From an uncultured Clostridia bacterium (GTDB taxonomy: Bacteria; Bacillota; Clostridia; TANB77; CAG-508): a DNA stretch of 58,203 nt. Under the pieces are notes generated by a model that had not been told where the DNA came from, did not search any database, and saw only the letters and a list, made by a program, of their open reading frames with translations. Positions 8,989 to 18,715 of the stretch are shown here, piece after piece; position 1 is the first letter of the stretch, and each line of letters opens with the position of its first letter. The stretch spans positions 1 to 58,203 of the forward strand of contig CANPZY010000007.1 of the NCBI GenBank assembly GCA_947588945.1. Direction: 5' to 3'. The translations under genes were made by a program, and so were the position numbers.

Positions 8989-11193
8989 CTACTTTTTACG
9001 CTTAACCTCATAAACACTATCAATTTTTCCAATTTCCCTCTGGGCGTGATTCAAGTCCTCTAAACTTTTTACCTCAATTGTCATTTCAATTACTACAATC
9101 TTTTCCTTATTAGACTTTGCATTAATAGCCACTAAATTTACATCAGATTTAGAAATAGTATTAATTACCTCTGCTAAAAGTCCCTGTCTATCATTTGCAA
9201 AAACATTAATTTCAACATTATAAGAACTTTGTTTTTCCTCATCCCAATAAACATCAATAATTCTTCCTTCATCTTGAAATAAATCTTTTATATTCTTGCA
9301 ATCTTTTCTATGAACAGTAACTCCCCTTCCTCTAGTAATATATCCTATTATATCATCACCTGGAACCGGAGTACAGCACTTTGAAATTTTAACTAAACAA
9401 TTATCAATGCCTTTTACTATAATTCCTGTTTTAGAAGATTTTGGTTTTAAATTTTCATTCTTGTGTAACTCTTTTATTTTCTCTTCAACTTCTACATCAT
9501 CTTCTTTGTTGTCTTTTTTATATTCTTCTAAAGTTCTAGTAATTATCTTGCTTGCACCTATTGAGCCAAATCCAACTGCAGAATACATTTCATCTAAGTT
9601 TTTAAAATTATATCTTTGTAATGCTGGAGCATAGTATTTTTGTATAAATAACTCTTCATAACTAAAACCAAGTCTTTTAATTTCCCTTTCGACAATCGCT
9701 TTACCTTTTTCAATATTCTCTTGCTTGTCATGTTTCTTAAACCATTGCAAAATTTTATTTTTTGCAGATGAACTTTGAACAAATTTAAGCCAATCTCTAC
9801 TTGGTCCTTTACTGTTATCGCTTGTGATTATTTCTACTATATCTCCATTATTTAGCTTAGTAATTATAGGCATCATTTTGCTATTTATTTTACATCCTGT
9901 CATCTTATTTCCTATCTCTGCGTGTATGCTATATGCAAAATCAATTGGAGTGCTTCCTTTTTGAAGTGTTTTTATTTCTCCTTTTGGAGTAAATACATAT
10001 ACCTCATCTTCAAAAAGTTCTGTTTTTAATGTAGTCAAGAACTCTTGTGGATCTTGCATATCTTTTTGCCACTCTAAACTTTCTCTAAGCCATGACAATT
10101 TATCTTCACTAACAACAACATTTGCCTTTTTACCCTTTAAAAAACTTTGCTCTTTATATGCCCAATGTGCTGCTATACCAAATTCAGCAATTCTATGCAT
10201 ATTATATGTTCTTATTTGTACTTCAAATGGAGTTCCATTTGGTCCAATCAAAGTTGTATGAAGTGATTGATACATATTAGGTTTTGGCACAGATATATAA
10301 TCCTTAAATCTTCCAGGCATAGGAGTATATAACTCGTGAACTACACCTAGTGCTGCATAGCAATCCTTTACTGAATTTACTAAAATTCTCAATGCAAATA
10401 AATCATAAATTTGGTCAAGTGTTTTATTGTCTCTTTGCATTTTTCTATAAATAGAATAGAAATGCTTTGCTCTTCCTGTAATTTCTGCTACAATTTTTTC
10501 TTTTTTCAAATTAACTCTAATTTCTTCTGTAATTGCATCTATAAATTTTAATCTTTCTTCTCTCTTTTTATCTATTCCTTCAACAATCTCTCTAAAATCT
10601 TCTGGATATAAATATTTAAAAGCCAAATCTTCTAGTTCCCATTTTAAAGAATATACTCCGAGCCTATTTGCAAGTGGTGCATATAATTCCAGAGTTTCCT
10701 TAGCATTAGCAATTTGTCTATCTCTCGCTAAATATTTAAGTGTTCTCATATTGTGAAGTCTATCTGCTAATTTTATCAAAATAACTCTAATGTCTTTTCC
10801 CATTGCTAAGAACATTTTTCTATAATTTTCAACTTGTTGTTCTTCTGCACTAACATAATTTATTTTTCCAAGCTTAGTAACTCCATTAACTAATTCTGCA
10901 ATTTCTTCACTGAATTCGTTTTTAATATCTTCTATTGTTACATCTGTATCTTCTGCTAAATCATGCATTAATGCTGCACAAATTGTTGCATCATCTAACC
11001 CTATCGATGACAATATATAGGCAACTTGAACAGGATGAATAATATATGATTCACCTGATAATCTTTTTTGATCCCCATGATGTGCTACAGCATAATTATA
11101 AGCTTTAGTTATAAGCTTTGTGTCTGCTCTTTTATTATGCTTTTTTACTTCTTGTAATATATCTTTTAAATTTTTTTCCTCTATTTGTGACAT
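8989..11193 (-). CDS. relA: Bifunctional (p)ppGpp synthetase/hydrolase Rel
   Basis: This long Rel/SpoT enzyme has 734 residues and makes and degrades the stringent-response alarmone in the cytoplasm. The N-terminal HD hydrolase domain carries HD...ED (MHDLAEDTD, near residue 75). The synthetase domain follows (GRFKDYISVPKPN, EVQIRT), then a TGS domain near residues 390-450, a conserved-Cys region (SKCCTPVPGD) and a C-terminal ACT domain. The intact HD motif suggests hydrolase activity is kept. The start is the ATG after GGGAGCAAAA; another ATG four codons upstream has no ribosome-binding site. recJ lies 31 bases upstream on the same strand, a common neighbour in Firmicutes. Confidence 0.96.
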   Translation of the reverse strand: MSQIEEKNLKDILQEVKKHNKRADTKLITKAYNYAVAHHGDQKRLSGESYIIHPVQVAYILSSIGLDDATICAALMHDLAEDTDVTIEDIKNEFSEEIAELVNGVTKLGKINYVSAEEQQVENYRKMFLAMGKDIRVILIKLADRLHNMRTLKYLARDRQIANAKETLELYAPLANRLGVYSLKWELEDLAFKYLYPEDFREIVEGIDKKREERLKFIDAITEEIRVNLKKEKIVAEITGRAKHFYSIYRKMQRDNKTLDQIYDLFALRILVNSVKDCYAALGVVHELYTPMPGRFKDYISVPKPNMYQSLHTTLIGPNGTPFEVQIRTYNMHRIAEFGIAAHWAYKEQSFLKGKKANVVVSEDKLSWLRESLEWQKDMQDPQEFLTTLKTELFEDEVYVFTPKGEIKTLQKGSTPIDFAYSIHAEIGNKMTGCKINSKMMPIITKLNNGDIVEIITSDNSKGPSRDWLKFVQSSSAKNKILQWFKKHDKQENIEKGKAIVEREIKRLGFSYEELFIQKYYAPALQRYNFKNLDEMYSAVGFGSIGASKIITRTLEEYKKDNKEDDVEVEEKIKELHKNENLKPKSSKTGIIVKGIDNCLVKISKCCTPVPGDDIIGYITRGRGVTVHRKDCKNIKDLFQDEGRIIDVYWDEEKQSSYNVEINVFANDRQGLLAEVINTISKSDVNLVAINAKSNKEKIVVIEMTIEVKSLEDLNHAQREIGKIDSVYEVKRKK

Positions 11194-11224
11194 TTTTGCT
11201 CCCATCTACTGACTTTTTAATTAG

Positions 11225-12907
11225 TTATACAGATTTTCTTAAATCTTTTATATTAATTTGGACTTTTTCAAAATTATTAAATTCATTAATTTCGAGATTT
11301 CCAACAATATCAATTTTATCTCCAATTTGAAAATCATTTACTAAATTACCTAAATTAAATCCAATTGCATCAATCATAAAATTATCATCTTTTAAAGTTA
11401 ATTTTAAATGTTTTCCCTCTGATAAAGATCTTATTGAGTCTATCTTTAAATCTTTATATAAAATTTTAGGTACATAATTTGCCTCACCAAATGGTTCTAG
11501 TAAACTTAATTCTTTTACCGATTCTATTGATATATCTTTATTATTAATAATTTCATCTATCAATAACTCTTGAACTAAATCTTCTTCTAAATTTTCGTCA
11601 ATATATTTTTCAAATTCACTTTTAAATTTTTCAAAATCTTTAGTTTCAAGTGATAATCCAACCGCCATACTGTGTCCACCAAAGTGTTTTAAATATTTAC
11701 TGCAATCTACTATTGCTTTATGCAAGTCAATTCCTTTTACACTTCTTCCTGAGCCTTTAGCTTCTTCCCCTTCAATGCATAATAATATACTAGGCTTATA
11801 ATATTTTTCAGTAATTCTTGATGATACTATTCCTATAACTCCATGATGCCATTTTTCACTACCTATAACTATGCACTTTTTATTTGCTTTTATTTCATTT
11901 TGTGCCTCATTATCAGCTTCTTCAAATATTTTCTTCTCAGTTTCTTGACGTAATCTATTATATTCTTCTACCTTTTTTACTAAATTTCTTGCATCTATTG
12001 GATCATTTGTTAAAAATAATTTTAATGCATCTTCTTGATGTCCCATTCTTCCACAAGCATTAATTCTTGGAGATACTCCAAATGCAATTGTTTGAGAATC
12101 AATTTTCTTAAATCCTATTTGATTTAAAATCTCTCTTAATCCAATATTTTTAGTTTGTTTTACTAATTTTAAACCAAGTTTTGCAATTATTCTGTTTTCA
12201 TCTACTAATGGAACAATATCTGAAATTGTTCCTACGCAAGCTATATCTAAATATTTTAATGCTTCATTTTCATTTATGTTTAATTTTTTACAATAGGCTT
12301 GTGTTAATTTAAAAGCTACTCCACAACCTGCAAGTTGGGTAAATGGATATTTATTATCTTTCCTTTTGCAATCTACTACTGCTATTGCTTTTGGGATTTC
12401 ATCAAGTGTTTCATGGTGATCTGTAACTATTACATCTAATCCAAGTTTTTTTGCAATTTCTATTTCTTCTATCGATGTTATTCCACAGTCAACTGTAATC
12501 ATTAATGTATAATCTTTTGCTATACTTTCTATTGCTTTTTTATTTAAACCATATCCTTCAAGTAATCTATTAGGAATATAAGTATCAATTTCTACACCCA
12601 TATCTTTAAAAAATCTTTTTAATATAGTAGTACTAGTTATTCCATCAACATCATAATCTCCATATATAATTATTTTTTCTTTGTTCTTTATGGCTTTTTC
12701 AATTCTTTCAATAGCCTTGTCCATATCCGGCATTAAAAATGGATCATAAAAATCTTTTCTAGTAGGATTTAAAAATTTTTCTATCTCATTATCTGAAAGA
12801 TTTTTCTGTGCAATTATATTTGAAACAAGTGCACCTACGTTAAACTTTTTTTCAATTTCTTGCGCTCTTTCTCTATTTACATCTAATACTCTCCATGTTT
12901 TATTCAT
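11225..12907 (-). CDS. recJ: Single-stranded-DNA exonuclease RecJ
   Basis: RecJ is a 5'-3' single-strand exonuclease acting in recombination and repair. The protein has 560 residues. DHH-phosphoesterase motifs are present: GDYDVDGITST near residue 83, VDCGITS near 142, VTDHHE near 160. The DHHA1 motif FGGHSMAVGLS is near residue 410, followed by the OB-fold C-terminus. The start is ATG with AAAGGA about 12 bases upstream. It is the probable first gene of a recJ-relA pair. No clear -10/-35 pair was found in front of it. Confidence 0.95.
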   Translation of the reverse strand: MNKTWRVLDVNRERAQEIEKKFNVGALVSNIIAQKNLSDNEIEKFLNPTRKDFYDPFLMPDMDKAIERIEKAIKNKEKIIIYGDYDVDGITSTTILKRFFKDMGVEIDTYIPNRLLEGYGLNKKAIESIAKDYTLMITVDCGITSIEEIEIAKKLGLDVIVTDHHETLDEIPKAIAVVDCKRKDNKYPFTQLAGCGVAFKLTQAYCKKLNINENEALKYLDIACVGTISDIVPLVDENRIIAKLGLKLVKQTKNIGLREILNQIGFKKIDSQTIAFGVSPRINACGRMGHQEDALKLFLTNDPIDARNLVKKVEEYNRLRQETEKKIFEEADNEAQNEIKANKKCIVIGSEKWHHGVIGIVSSRITEKYYKPSILLCIEGEEAKGSGRSVKGIDLHKAIVDCSKYLKHFGGHSMAVGLSLETKDFEKFKSEFEKYIDENLEEDLVQELLIDEIINNKDISIESVKELSLLEPFGEANYVPKILYKDLKIDSIRSLSEGKHLKLTLKDDNFMIDAIGFNLGNLVNDFQIGDKIDIVGNLEINEFNNFEKVQINIKDLRKSV

Positions 12908-13157
12908 TTGTCTTTAATTCCTTTCTTAATTTATTTAAGAGAGGTTTTACTTAAAATTTTTTTATTTTCTCATTTTAATTAAATTTACCATCTTCTCATT
13001 CTTATAAATAATTTGTCAATATTTTATACCTTTTTACATTTTTTTGCAATATGTCTATATCTTGTTTTATCACATCTTTTGTTATTTTATAGAATTGTAT
13101 TTACTTTCTTTTGTTTCACACAATTTCAAGTTTTAATTTTTTTATACTTTTATCTTA
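12908..13157. other. Divergent intergenic region without a gene
   Basis: This very AT-rich stretch separates recJ (minus) from the phosphorylase gene (plus). I see no open frame with a ribosome-binding site. A TTGACA on the minus strand lacks a good -10 at the right distance. Confidence 0.5.
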
Positions 13158-13186
13158 TTGACTTAAATTTTTACTAAGCATATAAT
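13158..13186 (+). promoter_or_regulatory. SigA-type promoter of the nucleoside phosphorylase gene
   Basis: TTGACT, 17 bases, TATAAT. It is followed 22 bases later by GGAGG and, 6 bases after that, by the ATG at 13219. Confidence 0.85.
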
Positions 13187-13218
13187 ATTTTTAATATTTT
13201 TTGAAATGGAGGATTATT

Positions 13219-13939
13219 ATGACACCACATAATGAAGCAAAAAAAGAAGATATTGCAAAAGTTGTATTAATGCCGCGGTGACCCCTTAAGAGCAAAGTAT
13301 ATTGCAGATAATTTTTTAACTGACGTAAGGCAAGTAAATTCTATTAGAAATATGCTTGCTTATACTGGAAAATATAAAGGAAAAGAAATAACTGTTTTCC
13401 CATCAGGTATGGGTATGCCTAGTATCGGAATTTATTGTTATGAACTTTTTCAATTCTATGATGTAGAATGTATTATAAGACTTGGTTCTTGTGGAGTATT
13501 TGTACCAGATATTGAGCTTCTTGATACTATTTTAGTTGAAAATAGTTATACAGAAGGTAACTTTGCACATAATTTAACAGGTCAAGATTGTCATTTTTGT
13601 GAGGCTGATAAGAATTTAACTAGTTTATTAGAAACAACTGCTAGTGAGGAAAATTTAAAAATAATTAAAGGAAATTCATACTGCAGTGAAGTATTTGACT
13701 ATTATATAAAAGATTTTGAATCATACAAATCTCATTTTCCACAAGATTTACACTTAATTGCTTCTGAAATGGAAGCCTTCGCTTTATTTTACACTGCTAA
13801 ATATTTGAATAAAAAAGCAGCTTGTTTACTTACTGTTGTTGATTCTCGTTATAAAGAAGAAGTAATTTCTTCTGAAAAAAGAGAAACTTCTTTAAATACA
13901 ATGATTACTCTTGCATTAGATACTATTACTAAACTTTAA
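13219..13939 (+). CDS. deoD: DeoD-type purine nucleoside phosphorylase, +1 frameshift at a CGG codon
   Basis: The enzyme cleaves purine (deoxy)nucleosides with phosphate. The gene starts at ATG 13219 after GGAGG with ideal spacing. Eighteen codons later the frame reads ATG CCG CGG TGA and stops. Skipping the C at 13276 gives MPGDPLRAK, the conserved phosphate-binding loop of the family, and the frame then stays open to 13939. The total is 239 residues, equal to E. coli DeoD. Later conserved parts are intact (VFPSGMGMPSIGIY, RLGSCG, the catalytic Asp in TVVDSRYK). Apart from the single extra base there is no sign of decay, and promoter and ribosome-binding site are strong. The gene is therefore recoded, recently mutated, or mis-sequenced here. 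Confidence 0.88.
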
Positions 13940-13943
13940 ACAT

Positions 13944-13984
13944 AAAAAAATAATGAATTTCAAATTGAAGTTCATTATTTTTTT
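13944..13984. terminator. Bidirectional terminator
   Basis: The stem AAATAATGAA-t-TTCAA / TTGAA-g-TTCATTATTT is flanked by A-runs and T-runs. It lies between the convergent phosphorylase gene and the 223-residue protein gene. Confidence 0.85.
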
Positions 13985-13989
13985 GTTTT

Positions 13990-14661
13990 TTATTCTGTTA
14001 AAATTGATTCTGCTGATGCAGCTATTTCACTTAATCCAGGGAAAATTGCATTTTGTAAACTTTCATCTATTTGTATCTGCCATTTATCATCAACCTTTTT
14101 TAAAGTTATATCCTCTGTTACTGACATAGTTCCAATTGTCTCATCTGACAAACATTCATTCAAAAGATTTTCTCCTTGACTATTTGAAATTTCATCTCCA
14201 TTTATGAATTTTTGATAAATACTTTGGCTCCATTTTGTAAGTGCATTTCTAAAATTTTTATTTACAGTAGCAACTGTAACAATTGCTGTATCGTCTTGTA
14301 CTTGAACCTTTTCAATTTTATATTCAAATTTTTCAAAACAATTTTTGTCTAAATCTGTCATTTCTTGTCTAGTTTCTGTTTTAGCCATTAGTGATTCCAT
14401 TAATTCATCATAAGACATTGTTTCATTAATTGTTGTTATATCTCCTTTTTTAATTGCATTAAATGATTTTTTTACAGCATAATATGGTGTTTTTAAAAAA
14501 GATAAAACTGATAGTGTTACTGCTATTAAAACTGCTACTATAATTACTGCTATAATTGATATTAATATTATATTTTTCTTTTGCACTTTATTTTTATTAG
14601 TTTCTATTGTAACTTTTCCTTTTACGACCGGTTCAGATTTTTTTATTTTCTTTCCTTCCAT
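13990..14661 (-). CDS. Membrane-anchored extracytoplasmic protein, unknown
   Basis: The protein has 223 residues. A basic N-terminus is followed by one long hydrophobic segment (residues about 31-57), then a soluble domain of about 165 residues. The domain pattern (AVKKSFNAIKKGD..., later DTAIVTVATV and DDKWQIQIDE) resembles NTF2-like lipoprotein/DUF4878-type domains, but that is a weak match by eye. The start is the second ATG, which has GGAGG five bases upstream; an ATG four codons earlier overlaps that site. It is probably the last gene of its transcript, ending at the bidirectional terminator. Confidence 0.65.
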   Translation of the reverse strand: MEGKKIKKSEPVVKGKVTIETNKNKVQKKNIILISIIAVIIVAVLIAVTLSVLSFLKTPYYAVKKSFNAIKKGDITTINETMSYDELMESLMAKTETRQEMTDLDKNCFEKFEYKIEKVQVQDDTAIVTVATVNKNFRNALTKWSQSIYQKFINGDEISNSQGENLLNECLSDETIGTMSVTEDITLKKVDDKWQIQIDESLQNAIFPGLSEIAASAESILTE

Positions 14662-14764
14662 GTTCTCCTCCATTTAGCGCTTTTATTATTTCTTTAATTT
14701 TTAGTATATATTATCACAAATGGCAAAAAAATATCAAGTATTTTAAAAATATTATCTCATACCT

Positions 14765-15325
14765 TTAAAACACTCCTAAATGATCAAGTAATATTTTTAT
14801 TCCCATAATTATCAATATAATTCCACCTAATAATTCTGATTTATTCTTTAATTTTTTTCCAAATTTATTTCCAATTAAAACCCCAAAAAATGAAATCACA
14901 AATGTTATTATACCAATACATAAAATTGAAAAAAATATATTTACTCCTAAAAAAGCAAATGATACCCCGACTGCTAAGGCATCTATACTTGTTGCTAATG
15001 CTAAAATAATCATAGTTTTAAAGCTTAAATCATCATTTACTTCTTCTTGCTTTTTGCTTAATGATTCTTTTATCATATTTAATCCAATTACTACCAAAAG
15101 TATAAAAGCAATCCAATGATCTAATGTTTTAATTGCTACTTCAAAACTTATTCCCAAAGTATAACCTAAAAAAGGCATAATTGCTTGAAATATACCAAAA
15201 TATGTTGCAACAATTATACCCTTTTTAGTTGTTCCATTTTTCATTGCTAATCCTTTGCATATTGCTATTGCAAATGCATCCATCGCCAATCCAATACTAA
15301 TTAAAATAATTTCAAAGAATCCCAT
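14765..15325 (-). CDS. mntP: Manganese efflux pump MntP
   Basis: The protein has 186 residues and six hydrophobic segments, the usual MntP size. The two family repeats are visible: GLAMDAFAIAICKGL near the N-terminus and ATSIDALAVGVSFAFLG near residue 112, each with the conserved Asp in the membrane. The family exports Mn2+ across the cytoplasmic membrane. The ATG is preceded by AGGATG. I looked for a yybP-ykoY-type manganese riboswitch in the short upstream gap and saw none. Confidence 0.9.
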   Translation of the reverse strand: MGFFEIILISIGLAMDAFAIAICKGLAMKNGTTKKGIIVATYFGIFQAIMPFLGYTLGISFEVAIKTLDHWIAFILLVVIGLNMIKESLSKKQEEVNDDLSFKTMIILALATSIDALAVGVSFAFLGVNIFFSILCIGIITFVISFFGVLIGNKFGKKLKNKSELLGGIILIIMGIKILLDHLGVF

Positions 15326-15403
15326 CTAAACATCCTATTTTTTATTTAAATTTATTCCTGCTTGTATTTATTTATACATCATTTTATATCAACTTTATGT
15401 TGA

Positions 15404-16252
15404 TTATTTTATTACTCCTGCTAAAAGCAAGACTATTACAAGTATGCCTAATCCAATTCTATAATATCCAAATACTTTAAAATCATGTTTTTTAATATAA
15501 TTCATTAAGAACTTAATAATTAAAACTGATACTATTAATGATACTATTGTTCCAGCTAATAATACCGCTATTTCTTGTAATGTAAAATTAAATCCAAAAT
15601 CAAGTATCTCTAATAAACTTGCTCCTGCCATTGCTGGAATTGCTAAATAAAATGTATACTCTGCTGCTACAGTCCTAGATATTCCAATTAAAAGCGCTCC
15701 AATTATAGTTGCTCCAGAACGTGATGTTCCTGGAAATATTGCTGCTATTAATTGAAATAATCCAACTATTATAGCTTGTTTATATGTAAGATCCTTTATA
15801 TCTGTTACTTTAGGATCTTTTTTTCTCATTTTTTCTATTACAATAAAAGCAATTCCAACTAAGATCAACATAATAGAAATACATCCTGGATTATAAAAAT
15901 ATTTTTCAGCAAAATCGTCAATCCCTAATAGTACTATTATCACAGCCGGAATACATCCAACAATAATTTTTCCCCATAAATTTAAAATATCTTTATCTAA
16001 CTTTAATCCTTTATCTCCATGTCTTGACTTTTTACTTTTTATAGGCCAGATGTGCTTAAAATATAATATAACTACTGCTAAAATAGCTCCCATCTGAATT
16101 ACTACTTCAAACATATTCCAAAAACCATCTGATAATCCTTGGAATTTAATAAATGCCTGTGCTAATATTAAATGTCCTGTACTGCTTATGGGAAGCCATT
16201 CTGTTATTCCTTCTATAATTCCAAATATAATTGCCTTAAAAATATTTAACAT
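15404..16252 (-). CDS. uppP: Undecaprenyl-diphosphatase
   Basis: UppP (BacA) dephosphorylates undecaprenyl pyrophosphate at the membrane and confers bacitracin resistance. The protein has 282 residues and about eight hydrophobic segments. The catalytic motifs EGITEWLPISSTGH (residues about 13-26) and FPGTSRSGATI (near 172) are intact. The start codon has only a weak AAAAGAA in front of it; a strong AAGGAG lies about 40 bases upstream, separated by an 11-bp hairpin, so the hairpin may bring the two together. It shares the wall-precursor theme with murC, murT and gatD in this window. Confidence 0.93.
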   Translation of the reverse strand: MLNIFKAIIFGIIEGITEWLPISSTGHLILAQAFIKFQGLSDGFWNMFEVVIQMGAILAVVILYFKHIWPIKSKKSRHGDKGLKLDKDILNLWGKIIVGCIPAVIIVLLGIDDFAEKYFYNPGCISIMLILVGIAFIVIEKMRKKDPKVTDIKDLTYKQAIIVGLFQLIAAIFPGTSRSGATIIGALLIGISRTVAAEYTFYLAIPAMAGASLLEILDFGFNFTLQEIAVLLAGTIVSLIVSVLIIKFLMNYIKKHDFKVFGYYRIGLGILVIVLLLAGVIK

Positions 16253-16340
16253 TTCTTTTAATATGAATATTTAATAACTTAAATATTCATAATCTCCTTA
16301 TATAATATTTAGGTCTTAAAAAGGGTACCTATAAGCCTTT
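16253..16340 (-). promoter_or_regulatory. Leader element of uppP with hairpin and repeated motif
   Basis: On the minus strand: GGCTTATAGGTACCC, a spacer, ACCTAAATATT, then AAGGAG and ATG AAT ATT TAA (a three-codon frame). The last part folds as an 11-bp perfect hairpin (16262-16272 with 16281-16291). The same order of motifs occurs upstream of pth and, in part, of the gene at 43.5 kb. Confidence 0.55.
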
Positions 16341-16427
16341 TATTTTTATCTAATATGTATGCTTTTATTTTAACTTAATACACATTATCCTATTATAAAT
16401 TTACTAATAACATTTCTAATTTATTAC

Positions 16428-16459
16428 AAAAAAAGTAGGCATTTAATCCTACTTTTTTT
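16428..16459 (-). terminator. Intrinsic terminator downstream of spoVG
   Basis: Stem GTAGG/CCTAC with an 8-base loop, flanked by seven A and seven T. A second, weaker hairpin (AGTGAT/ATCACT, 16484-16510) sits between it and the spoVG stop codon. Confidence 0.75.
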
Positions 16460-16519
16460 ACTTCTTAAAGTACTTAAGAAAAGAGTGATTTAATTTATAA
16501 AAATATCACTTTTTATTTA

Positions 16520-16819
16520 TTATTCTTCTGAAACTGGAGCTTCTGGTTTTGCTTCAGGTTCAGGGGTATTATTGTATACTTCTAATATAGCATTTTGAAT
16601 TTTTTCTCTAGTAGCAGGATTTATAGGATGTGCTATATCCTTATGTTCTCCTGTACTTTTGATTTTCTTGCTAGGCATAGCAATAAATAATACTCCTTCA
16701 GGATTTTCGATAACTTTAATTTCGTGAACAACGAATTCATTATCGAACGTTACAGAGGCAACAGCTTTTAATCTGTTTTCTGTACTTACTTTTCTTAATC
16801 TTACATCTGTTATTTCCAT
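16520..16819 (-). CDS. spoVG: Septation/sporulation regulator SpoVG
   Basis: SpoVG is a small nucleic-acid-binding regulator linked to sporulation, septation and virulence factors. The protein has 99 residues and begins [11 protein letters not shown], the conserved family start. [18 protein letters not shown] and [15 protein letters not shown] are typical. The C-terminal tail is short and rich in Pro and Glu. The ATG is chosen over an upstream in-frame TTG because AAGGAG lies between them, 11-12 bases before the ATG. Confidence 0.95.
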   Translation of the reverse strand: MEITDVRLRKVSTENRLKAVASVTFDNEFVVHEIKVIENPEGVLFIAMPSKKIKSTGEHKDIAHPINPATREKIQNAILEVYNNTPEPEAKPEAPVSEE

Positions 16820-16849
16820 TGTTATATGTTCTCCTTCCAAAGTTTTGTT

Positions 16850-16871
16850 GTAGTACGTTATTATGTACTAC
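16850..16871 (-). promoter_or_regulatory. Hairpin in the spoVG 5' leader
   Basis: GTAGTAC and GTACTAC form a 7-bp stem around an 8-base loop, just upstream of the spoVG ribosome-binding site. The remaining stretch to 17074 is AT-rich with no gene. Confidence 0.45.
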
Positions 16872-17074
16872 TATTTTATTCGCTATTTTTTTGTTTTTCC
16901 CTTCTTATTTTTTACAAAAAAATACATTTTGACATTTTATTTTTATTTAATTCATTTGTTTAACCTATATTTTATTATACATCATCTTTATAATTATTTG
17001 ATATCCAGACACTTTTTTGTGCATGAAGTGAAAATAATTTCACTCCACAATTCTTTTCATTTTAGTTTTTTATC

Positions 17075-17103
17075 TTGTTTTTTTTCATTTCCTGTATTAT
17101 AAT
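17075..17103 (+). promoter_or_regulatory. SigA-type promoter of murC
   Basis: TTGTTT, 17 bases, TATAAT, about 85 bases upstream of the murC start. Confidence 0.75.
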
Positions 17104-17187
17104 GAGTGTGCAATTATATGAAATTTTAGTTTTAATATGTAAAATACTGCATAATATATTAAGAGATATAGATAGGAGATGACATAT

Positions 17188-18570
17188 TTGGCAAATATTC
17201 AAGAAATAAGACAATATAAAAATATATATATGATTGGAATTGGTGGCTCAAGTATGAGCGGTATTTCTGAAATATTAAAATATTGGGGATTTAATGTAGC
17301 TGGTTCTGATGTACATACTTCTTCAATTATAGATAAATTAATTAGTTCAGGTATAGCTGTTTCTATTGGACATAATCCCGAAAACGTTACAGGTTTTGAT
17401 TTAGTTGTATATTCTGCTGCAATATCAAAAAATGATCCTGAACTTGTAAAAGCTAGAGAACTTGGAATTCCTACAGTTGAAAGAAAAGAATTTTTAGGCG
17501 CTATTACTCGTGCTTTTAGAAATACTATTTGTGTATCTGGTACACATGGTAAGTCTACAACAACATCAATGGTTTCAATGTGCTTTTTAGAAGCAAAACA
17601 AGATCCTACTATTCAAATTGGTGCTATTTTAGATGATATTGATGGTAACTATAGAGTTGGAAATAGTGAAATTTTTATCTTAGAGGCTTGTGAATATTCA
17701 GAAAGCTTTTTAAAGTTTTCTCCGAAAGCTGAAATTATTTTAAATATTGACAATGACCATTTAGACTATTATAAAACTTTTGATAATTTAAAAGAAGCTT
17801 TTATAAAATATGTTAAACTTTTACCTGATGATGGCATTTTAGTTTATAATGCTGATGATACTAATTGTGCTCACATATCTCAATACACAAAAGCTAAGAG
17901 TATAACATTTGGATTAAAAAATACTAATGCTAATTTTACGGCAAAAAATATAAATTTTGATGTAAATGGATATCCATCTTTTGATGTGTATCACAATAAT
18001 GTATTTTACAAAACTATAAAACTATCAATTCTTGGAAAACATAATATCTTAAATGCTCTAGCATGCATAGCTTTATGCGATGAGTTTGGGCTTGATAGAT
18101 TTGACATAAAAAATGCTTTAGCAAAATATAAAGGTGTTGAACGTAGATTTCAATACTTAGGAAAAATAAATGGTGCTTCTGTATATGATGATTATGGTCA
18201 TCATCCAACAGAAATAACTGCTACTGCAGAAGCTTTAAAAAAGAAAGATTTTAATCACTCTTGGGTTGTTTTTCAACCTCATACGTACAGTAGAACTAAG
18301 AATTTACTTGACGATTTTGCTAACTGCTTGCTAAATTTTGATAATATTATAATAACTGATATATATGCCGCACGTGAAGAAAATATTTATAATATTAGTT
18401 CTAAAGATATAGTTGAAAAAATAGATGCTTTAGGAAGAAAAGCTTATTACATTTCTAATTTTGATGATATTATTGAATTTTTGAAAAGAAATGTTAAACC
18501 TAATGATGTTGTCATTACTCAAGGCGCTGGAACTATCACTGAACTTGGTCATAAACTTATTGAACAATAA
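17188..18570 (+). CDS. murC: UDP-N-acetylmuramate-L-alanine ligase
   Basis: MurC adds the first amino acid of the peptidoglycan stem in the cytoplasm. The protein has 460 residues. An N-terminal Rossmann motif GIGGSSMSG (near residue 18), the P-loop GTHGKSTT (near 118), the central domain, and YDDYGHHPTEI (near 335) are all present. The likely start is TTG: AGGAG abuts an ATG three codons earlier with zero spacing, but lies 9 bases from the TTG. The gene has its own promoter and is transcribed alone. Confidence 0.95.
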   Translation: MANIQEIRQYKNIYMIGIGGSSMSGISEILKYWGFNVAGSDVHTSSIIDKLISSGIAVSIGHNPENVTGFDLVVYSAAISKNDPELVKARELGIPTVERKEFLGAITRAFRNTICVSGTHGKSTTTSMVSMCFLEAKQDPTIQIGAILDDIDGNYRVGNSEIFILEACEYSESFLKFSPKAEIILNIDNDHLDYYKTFDNLKEAFIKYVKLLPDDGILVYNADDTNCAHISQYTKAKSITFGLKNTNANFTAKNINFDVNGYPSFDVYHNNVFYKTIKLSILGKHNILNALACIALCDEFGLDRFDIKNALAKYKGVERRFQYLGKINGASVYDDYGHHPTEITATAEALKKKDFNHSWVVFQPHTYSRTKNLLDDFANCLLNFDNIIITDIYAAREENIYNISSKDIVEKIDALGRKAYYISNFDDIIEFLKRNVKPNDVVITQGAGTITELGHKLIEQ

Positions 18571-18573
18571 AAT

Positions 18574-18672
18574 AAAAAATATAATTAATTCTTGTTTCAT
18601 TGTAACTTCATTTGCTATTCTCTATCATATTGCTTAGTACTTTTGAAATAAACTGAATTAATTATATTTTTT
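18574..18672. terminator. Long inverted repeat between murC and the transglutaminase-like gene
   Basis: An 18-base perfect inverted repeat (AAAAAATATAATTAATTC at 18574, complement at 18655) flanks a 63-base loop. A- and T-runs at both ends fit a bidirectional terminator for these convergent genes. The loop is much larger than usual. Confidence 0.6.
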
Positions 18673-18715
18673 TAGATTTTAACTTATTCTAATTTAACTA
18701 CATAATTTAATTTTA

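Noticed and set aside
15326-15403. Manganese (yybP-ykoY) riboswitch before mntP
   Set aside because: The gap is too short and lacks the conserved stem sequences.
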